Below are positions 8,097 to 15,798 of a DNA stretch of 64,000 nucleotides, one piece after another. The first letter of the stretch is position 1; each line of letters opens with the position of its first letter. Source of the stretch: PNNG01 sp964577055. GTDB taxonomy: Bacteria > Bacteroidota > Bacteroidia > UBA7662. Location: NCBI GenBank assembly GCA_964577055.1, contig CAZNWC010000009.1:62001-126000 (forward strand), in the 5' to 3' direction. The notes beneath the pieces are model-generated. The model was not told the origin of the DNA. It worked only from the letters and a program-made list of their open reading frames with translations, and ran no database searches. The position numbers and the translations under genes were made by a program.

Positions 8097-9785
8097 TCAA
8101 TGAACACGCGTCCAAAGCGCAAACGCTTCGCGCTGCTGCTTGCTCGGGTTGCTCATCCTTTCGATGTGGTAAGTGGCAAACCACCCGCCGGCAGCATCGG
8201 CTTCCAGCACCGCTTGGTGCTCGTGCAGCATTTTATCGCGCCAACGCAAGAGGCAATGTTGTTCATCGGTCCAGCTGATTTCGAGCAAAGCATCTTCGGC
8301 TACCAAGCCTACTCCGTTTGCTGGTGAACCTGGCGCAACCATCACCACCATTCCTGCTTCTCCACCTGCCTTGCTGCGGAGGCCCAGCAGGCGTTCCTCG
8401 CGGTTTTCGGAAGGGGTAAGGCGTAAGCCGCAACCCAACCACTGAAGGGCTTCGGCCAAAACGGCCTCGCGCGACAAAGGCCGCTGGTAGTGCTGTTCAA
8501 AAAAGGCTTCGAAACTGCTGTCGGTGATTTCGTAGAGCAGCTCCAACAAGCGGGCCTCGTCGTATTGCAGGCCATTCACCGCATCGGCATAGAGGCGGCG
8601 CATGAGGGTGTCGAGGCTGTGCGCATTTTGGGTGCGGCGACGGATCTCGAGGTCGAGGCACAGTGCACTCAGCATCCCCTCGGCATAAATGCTTACGCGG
8701 CGATGGGGTGCAGCCGGACCGCCATAACCATCCACCCAGGTGTCGATGCTGCTGGTATGAAGGCTGTGGTTGTAGCGACCGTAATTGTCGAAATGCCGCT
8801 TGAGGTACACATCCACTTCTTCAGCATAGGCTTCCCAGTTAAACACCCCACTGCGCAAGAGAAATAAATCGCCGTAATAGGTGGTGAAACCTTCGTATAC
8901 ATAGCCCAAGGGCGAATAATTTTCGCGCTGGTAATCGTATGGAGCGAAGGCCTCGGGTTGGATGTATTTGACATTCCAGGTATGGAAAAGCTCGTGCGAA
9001 CTCACACCCAGCAGCTCGCTGTAGAGGCCTGTGAAGAGGTTCTCGGCCGGACCCAGTGCCAGCACCGTGCTGTTGCGGTGTTCCACACCATGGTACCAGG
9101 CAAAGGGGAAGATGAGGAAGAGATAGTGGTATTCATTCACCGGCAGGGCTCCCATGGTATCGAGCTGCACCCGGGTAAAGGCTTTGAAGTCGTTCAAAAC
9201 GCGCTCCCAGGGCACTTCCTTTACCCCATGAAACCAAAGGTGGTGGCGTATACCGTCCATTTCAAAGCTGTTGTGCTGCATTTGGCGCGAGGCCAGGATG
9301 GGCATGTCGACCAATTCATCGAAATCGGCAGCTTCGTAAAGGCCGGCATTCAGGCGCATGCCAGTGGCTATTTCAAAATCGCCCTCCAGTTCTAACAGCA
9401 AACTGCAGGGCTGGGGCCTGCTGGCCGCGGTATACACGCAGCAGTGCACCGGATTTACGTAAAACAAGCTTTCATCTACATAACAGCCACCGGCATCGGT
9501 TTGGTTGGCAAAGTAGCTGTAGTGGAAATGCAGGCGTTCATGCCCTTTGCTGTGCACCCGCCAGCACGAGCGGGTGACTTTGTGCAGGTGCAGTTCGTCG
9601 CCATCTGAATTTCGGGCACTCACACCCACTACATTGCGGGCGAAATTGCCCAGCTCGTAGCGACCAGGCCGCCAGTCGGGCAGCCAAACATCGGTGAATT
9701 CAGCGCGCGGATCACATTCAAAAATGGCCAACACGCGCAGGTGGCGGGGCCTTTGGGGGTCGGGAGCCAGGTGGTAATGTGCCAT
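8097..9785 (-). CDS. M61 (glycyl-aminopeptidase-type) metallopeptidase
   Basis: A 562-residue M61-family peptidase. The zinc site is intact: His264-Glu265-Leu-Phe-His268 (HELFHTW) and a third ligand Glu298 in YEGFTTYYGDL. Residues 1-170 fit the N-terminal beta domain of the family, the catalytic core spans about 250-420, and a PDZ-like domain at about 475-545 contains the substrate-tail loop MVVMVAPGSPANGVGL. No signal peptide is visible, so the enzyme is probably cytoplasmic, unlike many M61 proteins that are exported. Its job is likely trimming of small or acidic/glycine-starting peptides. The stop is 257 nt from the next gene, and that gap shows nothing I can assign. Confidence 0.85.
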   Translation of the reverse strand: MAHYHLAPDPQRPRHLRVLAIFECDPRAEFTDVWLPDWRPGRYELGNFARNVVGVSARNSDGDELHLHKVTRSCWRVHSKGHERLHFHYSYFANQTDAGGCYVDESLFYVNPVHCCVYTAASRPQPCSLLLELEGDFEIATGMRLNAGLYEAADFDELVDMPILASRQMQHNSFEMDGIRHHLWFHGVKEVPWERVLNDFKAFTRVQLDTMGALPVNEYHYLFLIFPFAWYHGVEHRNSTVLALGPAENLFTGLYSELLGVSSHELFHTWNVKYIQPEAFAPYDYQRENYSPLGYVYEGFTTYYGDLFLLRSGVFNWEAYAEEVDVYLKRHFDNYGRYNHSLHTSSIDTWVDGYGGPAAPHRRVSIYAEGMLSALCLDLEIRRRTQNAHSLDTLMRRLYADAVNGLQYDEARLLELLYEITDSSFEAFFEQHYQRPLSREAVLAEALQWLGCGLRLTPSENREERLLGLRSKAGGEAGMVVMVAPGSPANGVGLVAEDALLEISWTDEQHCLLRWRDKMLHEHQAVLEADAAGGWFATYHIERMSNPSKQQREAFALWTRVH

Positions 9786-9827
9786 GAGGGGAAGATAGGA
9801 AAATTAGCGGAAATGGCCATCCAGGGG

Positions 9828-9862
9828 TTCAAAGTTCAAGGTTCAAAATTCAAAATTCAAAA
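9828..9862. repeat. Tandem heptamer array (TTCAAAG/TTCAAGG/TTCAAAA), 5 units
   Basis: Five uninterrupted 7-bp units: ttcaaag, ttcaagg, ttcaaaa, ttcaaaa, ttcaaaa. The same unit forms a seven-copy array at 16789-16837. Confidence 0.85.
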
Positions 9863-9959
9863 ATGAGGCTGCAGCTGTGCTGCTGGAAGCTGGCGCAACC
9901 TGAGCGTATCAATAAATCAGGTTTTTACCAAAAAACAGCTGCGGACATGAATGTATCGT

Positions 9960-9994
9960 CCTTCTCCTTTGGAGAAGGATAAGCGGATGAGGCC
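9960..9994 (+). repeat. Hairpin repeat element, copy 1
   Basis: Inverted repeat CCTTCTCC-TTT-GGAGAAGG (9960-9978) followed by gataagcggatgaggcc. The copy at 16936-16970 keeps both the stem design and the trailing gtgaggcc while the stem bases have co-varied. Conserved structure with changed sequence suggests a folded RNA or DNA element. Confidence 0.6.
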
Positions 9995-10113
9995 AAAGAA
10001 CTACAATGCGCTGCATCGTCCCCCTACATTCACTAATAAGCCCTCAAGCATTCATACCAGCATTGGCTTGGATGCTATCCTCCTTGTCGACGGCCAACAT
10101 CCTTATTTCCTCG

Positions 10114-10144
10114 TTGAATCCTTCAGCCCCAAGCAGTAACTTTG
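10114..10144 (+). promoter_or_regulatory. pepA promoter (-33 TTG, 20-bp spacer, -7 TAACTTTG)
   Basis: TTG at 10114-10116 and an exact TAnnTTTG box at 10137-10144 are 20 bp apart, the classic Bacteroidota arrangement. The box ends only 4 nt before the ATG at 10149, so the mRNA should be leaderless. Confidence 0.75.
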
Positions 10145-10148
10145 AGGC

Positions 10149-11600
10149 ATGACCTATTCTAGCACGCAACCTGGTTTGCACATAGCCCACCGCGAGGAAG
10201 CCCTGCCCCTCGTGTACTTTTTGCCCAATGGGCAAGTCCCTACCCACGCTGGTTTCACTGCTTCCGAAACCGAGTACCTACAAACCCGCTTGGCCGCCAA
10301 AGCCCGGGTAATTGCCTTGCACCGCCTGCCGCAATTGCAGTGGGTGGTAGTGCCTGCCGATAAAAAAACCAATGCTTCCCGACTCGAAGCAGCCCGCACC
10401 GCCGGTCACACCCTCTACCAACAGCTCAAAGCCCTGGAAGTAAGCCGGGTGCAAATTGCAGGTTCAGGCGATGTGGATGGCCTATTGGCCCTGGCCGAAG
10501 GTTTGGTGCTGTCGGCTTACCAATTCAACCGCTACAAAACCGGTGACCGCCAACCCAAATACGCCCTCACCCAGGTCGATTTGGTAGACGCCGCCCTCAC
10601 CGCCGAAGCCGTGAGCGAGCTGCACAACCTCTGCAGTGCCGTGTATGCCGCCCGCGACCTGGTGAACGAGCCCCAATCGTTCCTCAGCGCCGAGCAGTTC
10701 AGCGAAGAAATCCGCCAGCTCGGACAAGCCGCCGGTTTCAGCGTTGAAACCTTCAACAAAAAGCAGATCGAAAGCCTCAAAATGGGCGGTCTGCTGGCTG
10801 TGAACCGCGGTTCGCAAAAGCCACCTACCTTCAATATCCTCGAATACAAACCCGCCAATGCCCGCAACAGCCAACCCATTGTGCTGGTAGGCAAAGGCAT
10901 TGTGTACGATACAGGCGGACTCAGCCTCAAGCCCACGCCCGGCAGCATGGACAGCATGAAGTGCGACATGGCCGGTGGTGCTGCGGTGGTAGCTACCCTT
11001 TCGGCCTTGGCTAAAAACAAACTCCCACTGCACGTGGTGGGCCTCATTCCAGCCACGGACAACCGTCCCGGCGAGGATGCCTACACCCCCGGCGACGTCA
11101 TCACCATGTACAACGGCATGACCGTTGAGGTGTTGAACACCGATGCAGAAGGCCGCCTCATCCTGGCCGACGCGCTGCATTACGCCAAAAAATACAATCC
11201 CGAATTGGTGATCGATTTGGCCACCCTCACCGGATCGGCCGTGCTCGCCATTGGCAGTCAGGGCAGCGTGGTGATGGGCACCGCCGCCGACGAAACCTTC
11301 GGTAGCCTGCTCGAAAGCGGCCATGCCGTGCACGAGCGTTTGGCGCATTTTCCGTTTTGGGAAGAGTATGCCGACATGCTCAAGAGCCACATTGCCGACC
11401 TCAAAAACATTGGCGGTCGCGAAGCCGGCGCCATCACTGCGGGCAAATTCCTCGAGTATTTTGTTGATTACCCTTGGATCCACATCGACATTGCGGGTCC
11501 CGCCTTCCTCGATGCGGAAAGCAGCTACCGCGCCAAGCATGGCACCGGTGTAGGCGTACGATTGTTGTACAACTTCCTCAAAAAATACGCCCATGGATAA
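10149..11600 (+). CDS. pepA: Leucyl aminopeptidase (M17)
   Basis: A 483-residue cytosolic aminopeptidase of family M17 that removes N-terminal residues, using two metal ions. Ligand motifs are all present: GKGIVYDTGGLSLKP (Lys and Asp ligands), the MDSMKCDMAGGAA segment and the family signature NTDAEGRLILADAL. The first 170 residues are the variable M17 N-terminal domain. It is preceded by a strong leaderless promoter, and its 3' end overlaps the pdxA start by 8 nt, so the two are translated from one transcript. Confidence 0.94.
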   Translation: MTYSSTQPGLHIAHREEALPLVYFLPNGQVPTHAGFTASETEYLQTRLAAKARVIALHRLPQLQWVVVPADKKTNASRLEAARTAGHTLYQQLKALEVSRVQIAGSGDVDGLLALAEGLVLSAYQFNRYKTGDRQPKYALTQVDLVDAALTAEAVSELHNLCSAVYAARDLVNEPQSFLSAEQFSEEIRQLGQAAGFSVETFNKKQIESLKMGGLLAVNRGSQKPPTFNILEYKPANARNSQPIVLVGKGIVYDTGGLSLKPTPGSMDSMKCDMAGGAAVVATLSALAKNKLPLHVVGLIPATDNRPGEDAYTPGDVITMYNGMTVEVLNTDAEGRLILADALHYAKKYNPELVIDLATLTGSAVLAIGSQGSVVMGTAADETFGSLLESGHAVHERLAHFPFWEEYADMLKSHIADLKNIGGREAGAITAGKFLEYFVDYPWIHIDIAGPAFLDAESSYRAKHGTGVGVRLLYNFLKKYAHG

Positions 11601-12648
11601 GCCCCGCATAGGTATCAGCGTGGGCGATTTGAACGGCATTGGCATGGAGCTCATCATCAAAACGCTGATGGACCCACGCATCACCCACTATTGCACGCCC
11701 ATTGTGTATGGTTCGTCGCGCACGGCCTCTTACCACCGCAAGGTGCTGGGGGTAAACGATTGGAGTTTCAACCTCATCAACGAGGCTTCGGCTGCCAATC
11801 CGAAACGCGCCAATTTGGTCACCGTTTGGCAAGATGAGGTGAATATCCAGCTCGGTCAAGCCGACCCCGAAGTGGGCAAGTACGCCTTCACTTCGCTCGA
11901 AGCCGCGGTGAAAGACCTACAGGCCGGACAAATCGACGCCCTGGTCACTGCGCCCATCAACAAAGACACCATCCAAAGCGACCAATTCCGCTTTCCGGGT
12001 CATACCGAATATTTGCAGGAAGCATTTGGTGCCAAAGAAGTGCTCATGTTTTTGGTGAGCGACAAGCTGCGTGTGGGTACGGTAACCGGTCACATGCCTT
12101 TGCGCGAAGTGGCCGGCAAGCTCAAGGAAGCCGACATTCTGCGCAAGCTGCAAATCATGCACCGCTCGTTGCTCATCGATTTTGGCATCCGCCGGCCGCG
12201 CATTGCGGTGCTTTCGTTGAATCCGCATGCGGGCGACAACGGATTGCTGGGCAGCGAAGAAAACGACATCATCATTCCCGCAGTGCAAAAAGCCCAGGCC
12301 GAAGGCATGCAGGTATACGGTCCGTACGGCGCCGACGGCTTTTTTGGCTCGGCCCTTTTCACCCGTTTTGATGCCGTTTTGGGCATGTACCACGACCAGG
12401 TGTTAACGCCCTTCAAGGCCCTTGCTTTTGAAAGTGGGGTGAATTTCACGGCCGGTTTGCCGGCGGTGCGCACTTCGCCCGACCATGGCACCGGCTACGA
12501 CATTGCAGGTAAAAACGAGGCGGATCCATCGTCGTTCCGTGCTTCGCTTTTTGCAGCCATCGACTTGTTCAACGCCCGCACCGAAAACCTGGCCTTGGAA
12601 GCAGGTTCCCTCAAGGGCGGGAAGGTGAAGCTGGAAGATGAGCGCTGA
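11593..12648 (+). CDS. pdxA: 4-hydroxythreonine-4-phosphate dehydrogenase
   Basis: A 351-residue PdxA, the NAD-dependent enzyme of the DXP-dependent pyridoxal phosphate route, giving 3-amino-2-oxopropyl phosphate. Landmarks are ISVGDLNGIGME at the N-terminus, the metal-binding His in FPGHTEY, LSLNPHAGDNGLLG, YHDQVLTPFKAL and TSPDHGTGYDIAG. The ATG lies inside pepA (8-nt overlap). A strong terminator follows. Partner genes of the pathway (pdxJ, pdxB, serC) are not in the window. Confidence 0.95.
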   Translation: MDKPRIGISVGDLNGIGMELIIKTLMDPRITHYCTPIVYGSSRTASYHRKVLGVNDWSFNLINEASAANPKRANLVTVWQDEVNIQLGQADPEVGKYAFTSLEAAVKDLQAGQIDALVTAPINKDTIQSDQFRFPGHTEYLQEAFGAKEVLMFLVSDKLRVGTVTGHMPLREVAGKLKEADILRKLQIMHRSLLIDFGIRRPRIAVLSLNPHAGDNGLLGSEENDIIIPAVQKAQAEGMQVYGPYGADGFFGSALFTRFDAVLGMYHDQVLTPFKALAFESGVNFTAGLPAVRTSPDHGTGYDIAGKNEADPSSFRASLFAAIDLFNARTENLALEAGSLKGGKVKLEDER

Positions 12649-12675
12649 ATCTTAAAGATGAAAAAAGTATAACAT

Positions 12676-12706
12676 ATCCCGGGGCCAATTTCCCGGGATT
12701 TTTTTA
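12676..12706 (+). terminator. Terminator of the pepA-pdxA operon
   Basis: Perfect 8-bp stem (ATCCCGGG 12676-12683 with CCCGGGAT 12692-12699), 8-nt loop, then a run of T to 12706. Confidence 0.9.
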
Positions 12707-13079
12707 TTCGAAAAAAAGTCAAAAGGTTGATGCCGAATGCATCCATTGGAATCAGGGATTATAATCATTTCGATCGACAGTAATTTCATTCGCCAATCTG
12801 GTGGCTATTTTGTTACCCGCTAAACGCGCAGATTTTAATAGACCATTTCTGCTGCGTTTATAGGCAAAGTCTGCGGGAACCCCTATCGTCGAAAACGCGA
12901 CGCAGCAAGCGCAGATGGTGCGCAGATGGTGCGCAGATGGTGCGCAGCAATTGCCAGAAACCAAGCAGCAAGATGCAAAATCTCAGGGTGTGTTGATGTT
13001 GATTATTGGTAGAAATGTTGTGGTGTGACGATGAAGTTCAGAAAAGTAGTTGAAAAAGATTATTAATTGATGTTTAATT
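12707..13079. other. Intergenic region with 11-bp tandem repeat
   Basis: No supported gene. Contains the 11-bp tandem repeat at 12909-12947 and, around 12815-12880, fragments reading cgcgcagattttaatagacc and tctgctgcgtttata, which look like a diverged inverted pair. The long minus-strand frame across 12752-12964 is not convincing as a gene. Confidence 0.4.
12909..12947. repeat. 11-bp tandem repeat GCGCAGATGGT x 3.5
   Basis: Three exact units (12909-12919, 12920-12930, 12931-12941) plus the first six bases of a fourth. Confidence 0.9.
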
Positions 13080-13094
13080 GCGTAATTTGTACGC
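13080..13094 (+). promoter_or_regulatory. Candidate operator over the brnTA promoter
   Basis: The inverted repeat GCGTA-ATTTG-TACGC ends directly at the ATG of the toxin gene and contains TAATTTGT, a one-mismatch -7 box. BrnA-type antitoxins repress their own promoters, so this palindrome is the natural candidate site; the arms are only 5 bp. Confidence 0.45.
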
Positions 13095-13361
13095 ATGTTT
13101 GAATTTGATGCATACAAAAGTGCGCAAAACAAAGAAAAGCATGGAATCGACTTTTTGGAGGCACAAGAGCTTTGGCAAGATCAATCACGCGTGGTTTTTC
13201 CGTCGAGCAATACTGAAGAGCCACGGTATGTAATGATATCAAGGCTTCATGGAAACTGTTGGTCGGCAATATTTACCTATCGCCAAAATAAAATTCGAAT
13301 CATATCTGTAAGGAGGTCAAGAGAAAATGAAAAAGCAATCTATTTCGGCAGCAGCATTTGA
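13095..13361 (+). CDS. brnT: BrnT-family toxin
   Basis: An 88-residue protein matching the BrnT ribonuclease toxin. It opens with FEFDAYKSAQNKEKHGIDF (the family's FEWDxxKxxxNxxKHGVsF line), then a variable loop and ends with IRIISVRRSRENEKAIYF, containing the conserved basic ISxRRA/SRxEE segment. Family length is about 85-95 residues, so it is complete. The antitoxin start lies 35 nt inside its 3' end, giving translational coupling with the toxin first, the usual BrnTA order. Confidence 0.88.
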   Translation: MFEFDAYKSAQNKEKHGIDFLEAQELWQDQSRVVFPSSNTEEPRYVMISRLHGNCWSAIFTYRQNKIRIISVRRSRENEKAIYFGSSI

Positions 13362-13569
13362 AGAGGCATTTGATAGAGGCGAAGATATTTTGCCTTACGT
13401 TGACTTGAGCAAGGCAACGAGGCCTGGATTGGAACCTCGGCGGGTGAGTGTCGATTTCCCCGAATGGATGGTGCATGATTTGGATTTGCTGGCCAACAAA
13501 TTGGGGATTACCCGTCAGAGCCTGATAAAGGTGTACATTGCCGATCGCTTGAAGACGGAGCAGGGGTAG
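13327..13569 (+). CDS. brnA: BrnA-family antitoxin (ribbon-helix-helix)
   Basis: An 80-residue antitoxin. The C-terminal half (RRVSVDFPEWMVHDLDLLANKLGITRQSLIKVYIADRL, read in pieces) is a ribbon-helix-helix DNA-binding fold: a beta strand, then two helices. The N-terminal acidic half probably covers the toxin. It overlaps brnT by 35 nt. A non-canonical feature is its short length compared with some BrnA proteins. Confidence 0.85.
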   Translation: MKKQSISAAAFEEAFDRGEDILPYVDLSKATRPGLEPRRVSVDFPEWMVHDLDLLANKLGITRQSLIKVYIADRLKTEQG

Positions 13570-13594
13570 GGTGCGTTTTTGTCAAATTCAAACA

Positions 13595-14089
13595 ATGCCA
13601 ATTATAAAGCTCGAATGTATCATCAATGCACCTAGGGACCGGGTTTTTGACTTGGCACGTAGCATCGATTTACATCAAATTTCAGCGGGAAATACGAATG
13701 AAAGAGCCGTTGCTGGTCGTATCAGTGGATTGATTGACTTGAATGAAACGGTTACCTGGCGGGCCAAGCACTTGGGTGTTTATCAGCATTTAACAGCCAA
13801 AATCTCCGCATTTGATAGGCCAAACCATTTTAACGACGAAATGGTGAGCGGTGCCTTTAAAAGATTTAAGCACAAACACATCTTCGAATCTCGTCCTGAT
13901 GGTACAACCCTGATGATTGATTTGTTTGACTATACCGCTCCTTTTGGCTTCCTGGGTAAATTGGCGGATGTAATTTTTTTGGAAGCGTATATGGCCGGTT
14001 TTTTGCGCCACCGCAACAAAGTCATCAAGGATTTCGCTGAATCAGATAAGTGGAAACAATGCTTAGATGTCTCTGGCCAGTTGTTTTAA
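13595..14089 (+). CDS. SRPBCC (START/Bet v1-like) ligand-binding protein
   Basis: A 164-residue protein of the SRPBCC superfamily. The N-terminal strand and helix CIINAPRDRVFDLARSIDLH is the standard polyketide-cyclase/dehydrase-like opening (INAPxxxVFDLxxdx), followed by alternating strands and the C-terminal helix that caps the hydrophobic cavity. I start at the ATG at 13595 because homology begins at once; a GTG at 13571 would add nine unlike residues. It is 25 nt after brnA and may share its transcript. Function unknown; no catalytic residues are evident. Confidence 0.75.
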   Translation: MPIIKLECIINAPRDRVFDLARSIDLHQISAGNTNERAVAGRISGLIDLNETVTWRAKHLGVYQHLTAKISAFDRPNHFNDEMVSGAFKRFKHKHIFESRPDGTTLMIDLFDYTAPFGFLGKLADVIFLEAYMAGFLRHRNKVIKDFAESDKWKQCLDVSGQLF

Positions 14090-14150
14090 TGATGCTTATA
14101 CCTTGGAACTTGCCAATAATCCGAACGGAATCGCGAATTTCGAATTTCAA

Positions 14151-14882
14151 ATGCCGAACCTCTACCTCATCCCTTGCCCCCTCGTTCCCAGCGACTACTC
14201 CGAAACCGCTGCCGCTGCACTCGCTGCCAGCATTCCTGCAACGGTAGTGCCGCTGGCCAGCCGACTGAAGCATTGGGTGGTGGAAAGCGAGAAGGAAGGC
14301 CGCCGCTATTTGAAGGCTTTGAACCGCGAAATCGACATCAATACCCTGCAAATGACCCTGCTCAACGAACATTCGGTGGTGCGCGATGCCCGTAAATGGC
14401 TGCAGCCAGCCTTGGAGGGGCACGATATGGGACTAATGAGCGATGCGGGTTGTCCGGCCGTGGCCGACCCCGGTGCCCTCGTTGTGGCCGAAGCCCACCG
14501 TTTGGGCATACAAGTGGTTCCCGTAACGGGACCCTCGAGCATCTTGCTTACCCTGATGGGTTCAGGCTTTAACGGACAAAAATTTGCTTTTCAGGGCTAT
14601 TTACCGGTCGACAAGGCCGCGCGTAAAAAAGCGCTGCTCGATTTAGAAAACGAAAGCCGGCAGCGCCACCTGACCCAGCTGTTCATCGAAGCCCCTTACC
14701 GCAACAACCAAATGCTTGAAACGGCCATCCAAAGCCTGCACCCCAACACCCGCTTGTGCATAGGGGTGGAACTAACGGGCCCCGGTGAGCAGCTCATCAG
14801 CCAGCCCATCAGCCAATGGCGCAAAAGTCCCCCGCCCGATATTCATAAGCGGCCGACGGTGTTTGCGTTGTATGCGGGATAA
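14151..14882 (+). CDS. SAM-dependent methyltransferase, RsmI-like (tetrapyrrole methylase fold)
   Basis: A 243-residue protein of the tetrapyrrole methylase superfamily, closest in pattern to RsmI, which 2'-O-methylates 16S rRNA. Supporting lines are LYLIPCPL at the N-terminus, LNEHS, GLMSDAGCPAVADPGALVV (RsmI: DAGxPxxSDPG) and VTGPSSILLTLMGSG. It differs from true RsmI: the N-terminal TPIGN motif is replaced and the end is shorter. It may therefore be the second, uncharacterised paralogue seen in Bacteroidota. Start at 14151 is chosen at MPNLYLIP; the in-frame upstream extension overlaps the SRPBCC gene. Confidence 0.82.
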   Translation: MPNLYLIPCPLVPSDYSETAAAALAASIPATVVPLASRLKHWVVESEKEGRRYLKALNREIDINTLQMTLLNEHSVVRDARKWLQPALEGHDMGLMSDAGCPAVADPGALVVAEAHRLGIQVVPVTGPSSILLTLMGSGFNGQKFAFQGYLPVDKAARKKALLDLENESRQRHLTQLFIEAPYRNNQMLETAIQSLHPNTRLCIGVELTGPGEQLISQPISQWRKSPPPDIHKRPTVFALYAG

Positions 14883-14988
14883 TTCGAGAAGTCGGCGTCT
14901 GATTTATTGAGTCAAAATCATTGATTATCAGAATTAAACGAATCGATGGACGGCGACAAAGCCTTAAGTCGGTTCCGCCTCCGCCCCT

Positions 14989-15044
14989 TGCTTTTTTCGT
15001 TTGTTGGCCTCGGGCGTGTAGCTTAGAGCAAACGAAAAAAAGCA
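14989..15044 (+). promoter_or_regulatory. Long inverted repeat directly upstream of the acyl cluster
   Basis: The arms TGCTTTTTTCGTTTG (14989-15003) and CAAACGAAAAAAAGCA (15029-15044) are complementary except for one extra A. They enclose 25 nt and end one base before the ATG at 15046. The spacing is too wide for a typical terminator and no T-run follows. It could be an operator for a regulator of the cluster, or an mRNA hairpin that hides the start codon. Confidence 0.55.
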
Positions 15045-15045
15045 G

Positions 15046-15789
15046 ATGCAACGATTAGCCCATAAAGTAGCGGTAATCACCGGCGGTGCCAATGGCATTG
15101 GTCGGGCCGCCGCTCTCAAATTTGTAAACGAAGGCGCCCGGGTAATCATTTGGGATGTAAATACCGAAAAAGGAGCCGCCACCCTGGCCGAGCTCAATGC
15201 CATTCAGCCCGGTAACCACTTTGCGCGGGTAGATACCACCCAACTGGCTGCCGTAGAAGCCGCCACGGCAGAGGTGTTGGCCGCATATGGCCAAATCGAC
15301 ATCCTGGTAAACAATGCGGGCATCACCCGCGATGCTACTTTGGCCAAAATGACGCCCGAACAATGGCAGCAGGTCATTGACGTAAACCTCACGGGGGTAT
15401 TCAACTGCACCAAGGCCATCAGCGTGGGCATGGCCGAGCGGGGCAGCGGCCGCATCATCAATACCTCTTCGGTGGTGGGGCTGTACGGCAATTTTGGACA
15501 AACCAATTATGTAGCCACCAAAGCTGGCGTCATCGGCATGACCAAAACCTGGGCCCGCGAACTGGGTCGCAAAGGCATTTTGGTGAATGCCGTAGCGCCG
15601 GGCTTCATTGCCACCGACATGGTGACCGCCATGCCCGAAAAGGTGCTCGACATGATGCGCGCACGTTCGCCACTCAACCGTTTGGGCACCCCCGAAGACA
15701 TTGCCAATGTGTATTGTTTCCTGGCCAGCGACGAAGCTTCGTACATCAGCGGAGCCACCATCAGCGTCGACGGTGCCCTCAGCCTCTAA
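15046..15789 (+). CDS. FabG-like short-chain dehydrogenase
   Basis: A 247-residue classical SDR resembling 3-oxoacyl-ACP reductases. It has TGGANGIG (12-19), NNAG (89-92) and the catalytic Ser142, Tyr155 and Lys159. The second strand ends in Trp36-Asp37; Asp at this place usually selects NAD(H) over NADPH, whereas biosynthetic FabG enzymes normally have a basic or small residue there. An oxidising (3-hydroxyacyl to 3-oxoacyl) catabolic role is therefore more likely than fatty-acid synthesis; this is inference. It is first in the five-gene acyl cluster and 9 nt before the KASIII-like gene. Confidence 0.85.
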   Translation: MQRLAHKVAVITGGANGIGRAAALKFVNEGARVIIWDVNTEKGAATLAELNAIQPGNHFARVDTTQLAAVEAATAEVLAAYGQIDILVNNAGITRDATLAKMTPEQWQQVIDVNLTGVFNCTKAISVGMAERGSGRIINTSSVVGLYGNFGQTNYVATKAGVIGMTKTWARELGRKGILVNAVAPGFIATDMVTAMPEKVLDMMRARSPLNRLGTPEDIANVYCFLASDEASYISGATISVDGALSL

Positions 15790-15798
15790 ACCCATTCC

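Larger units (their letters stand above)
9786..10136. other. Intergenic region with heptamer array and hairpin element
   Basis: Between the divergent M61 and pepA genes. It holds a TTCAAAG-type heptamer array (9828-9862), a 9-bp-class hairpin element (9960-9994) and, at its right edge, the pepA promoter. No coding frame in it is supported. Both repeat types recur at 16789-16970. Confidence 0.6.

Noticed and set aside
10482..11684. A 400-residue minus-strand frame opposite pepA
   Set aside because: It is a shadow of pepA: His/Val/Gly-rich, no recognisable motif, and pepA and pdxA on the other strand are certain.
12752..12964. A 70-residue minus-strand frame in the gap after pdxA
   Set aside because: It runs through the 11-bp tandem repeat, has no family pattern and no promoter.
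13571..13594. GTG start extending the SRPBCC protein by eight residues
   Set aside because: The added residues resemble nothing in the family, and the ATG at 13595 directly precedes the first conserved strand.
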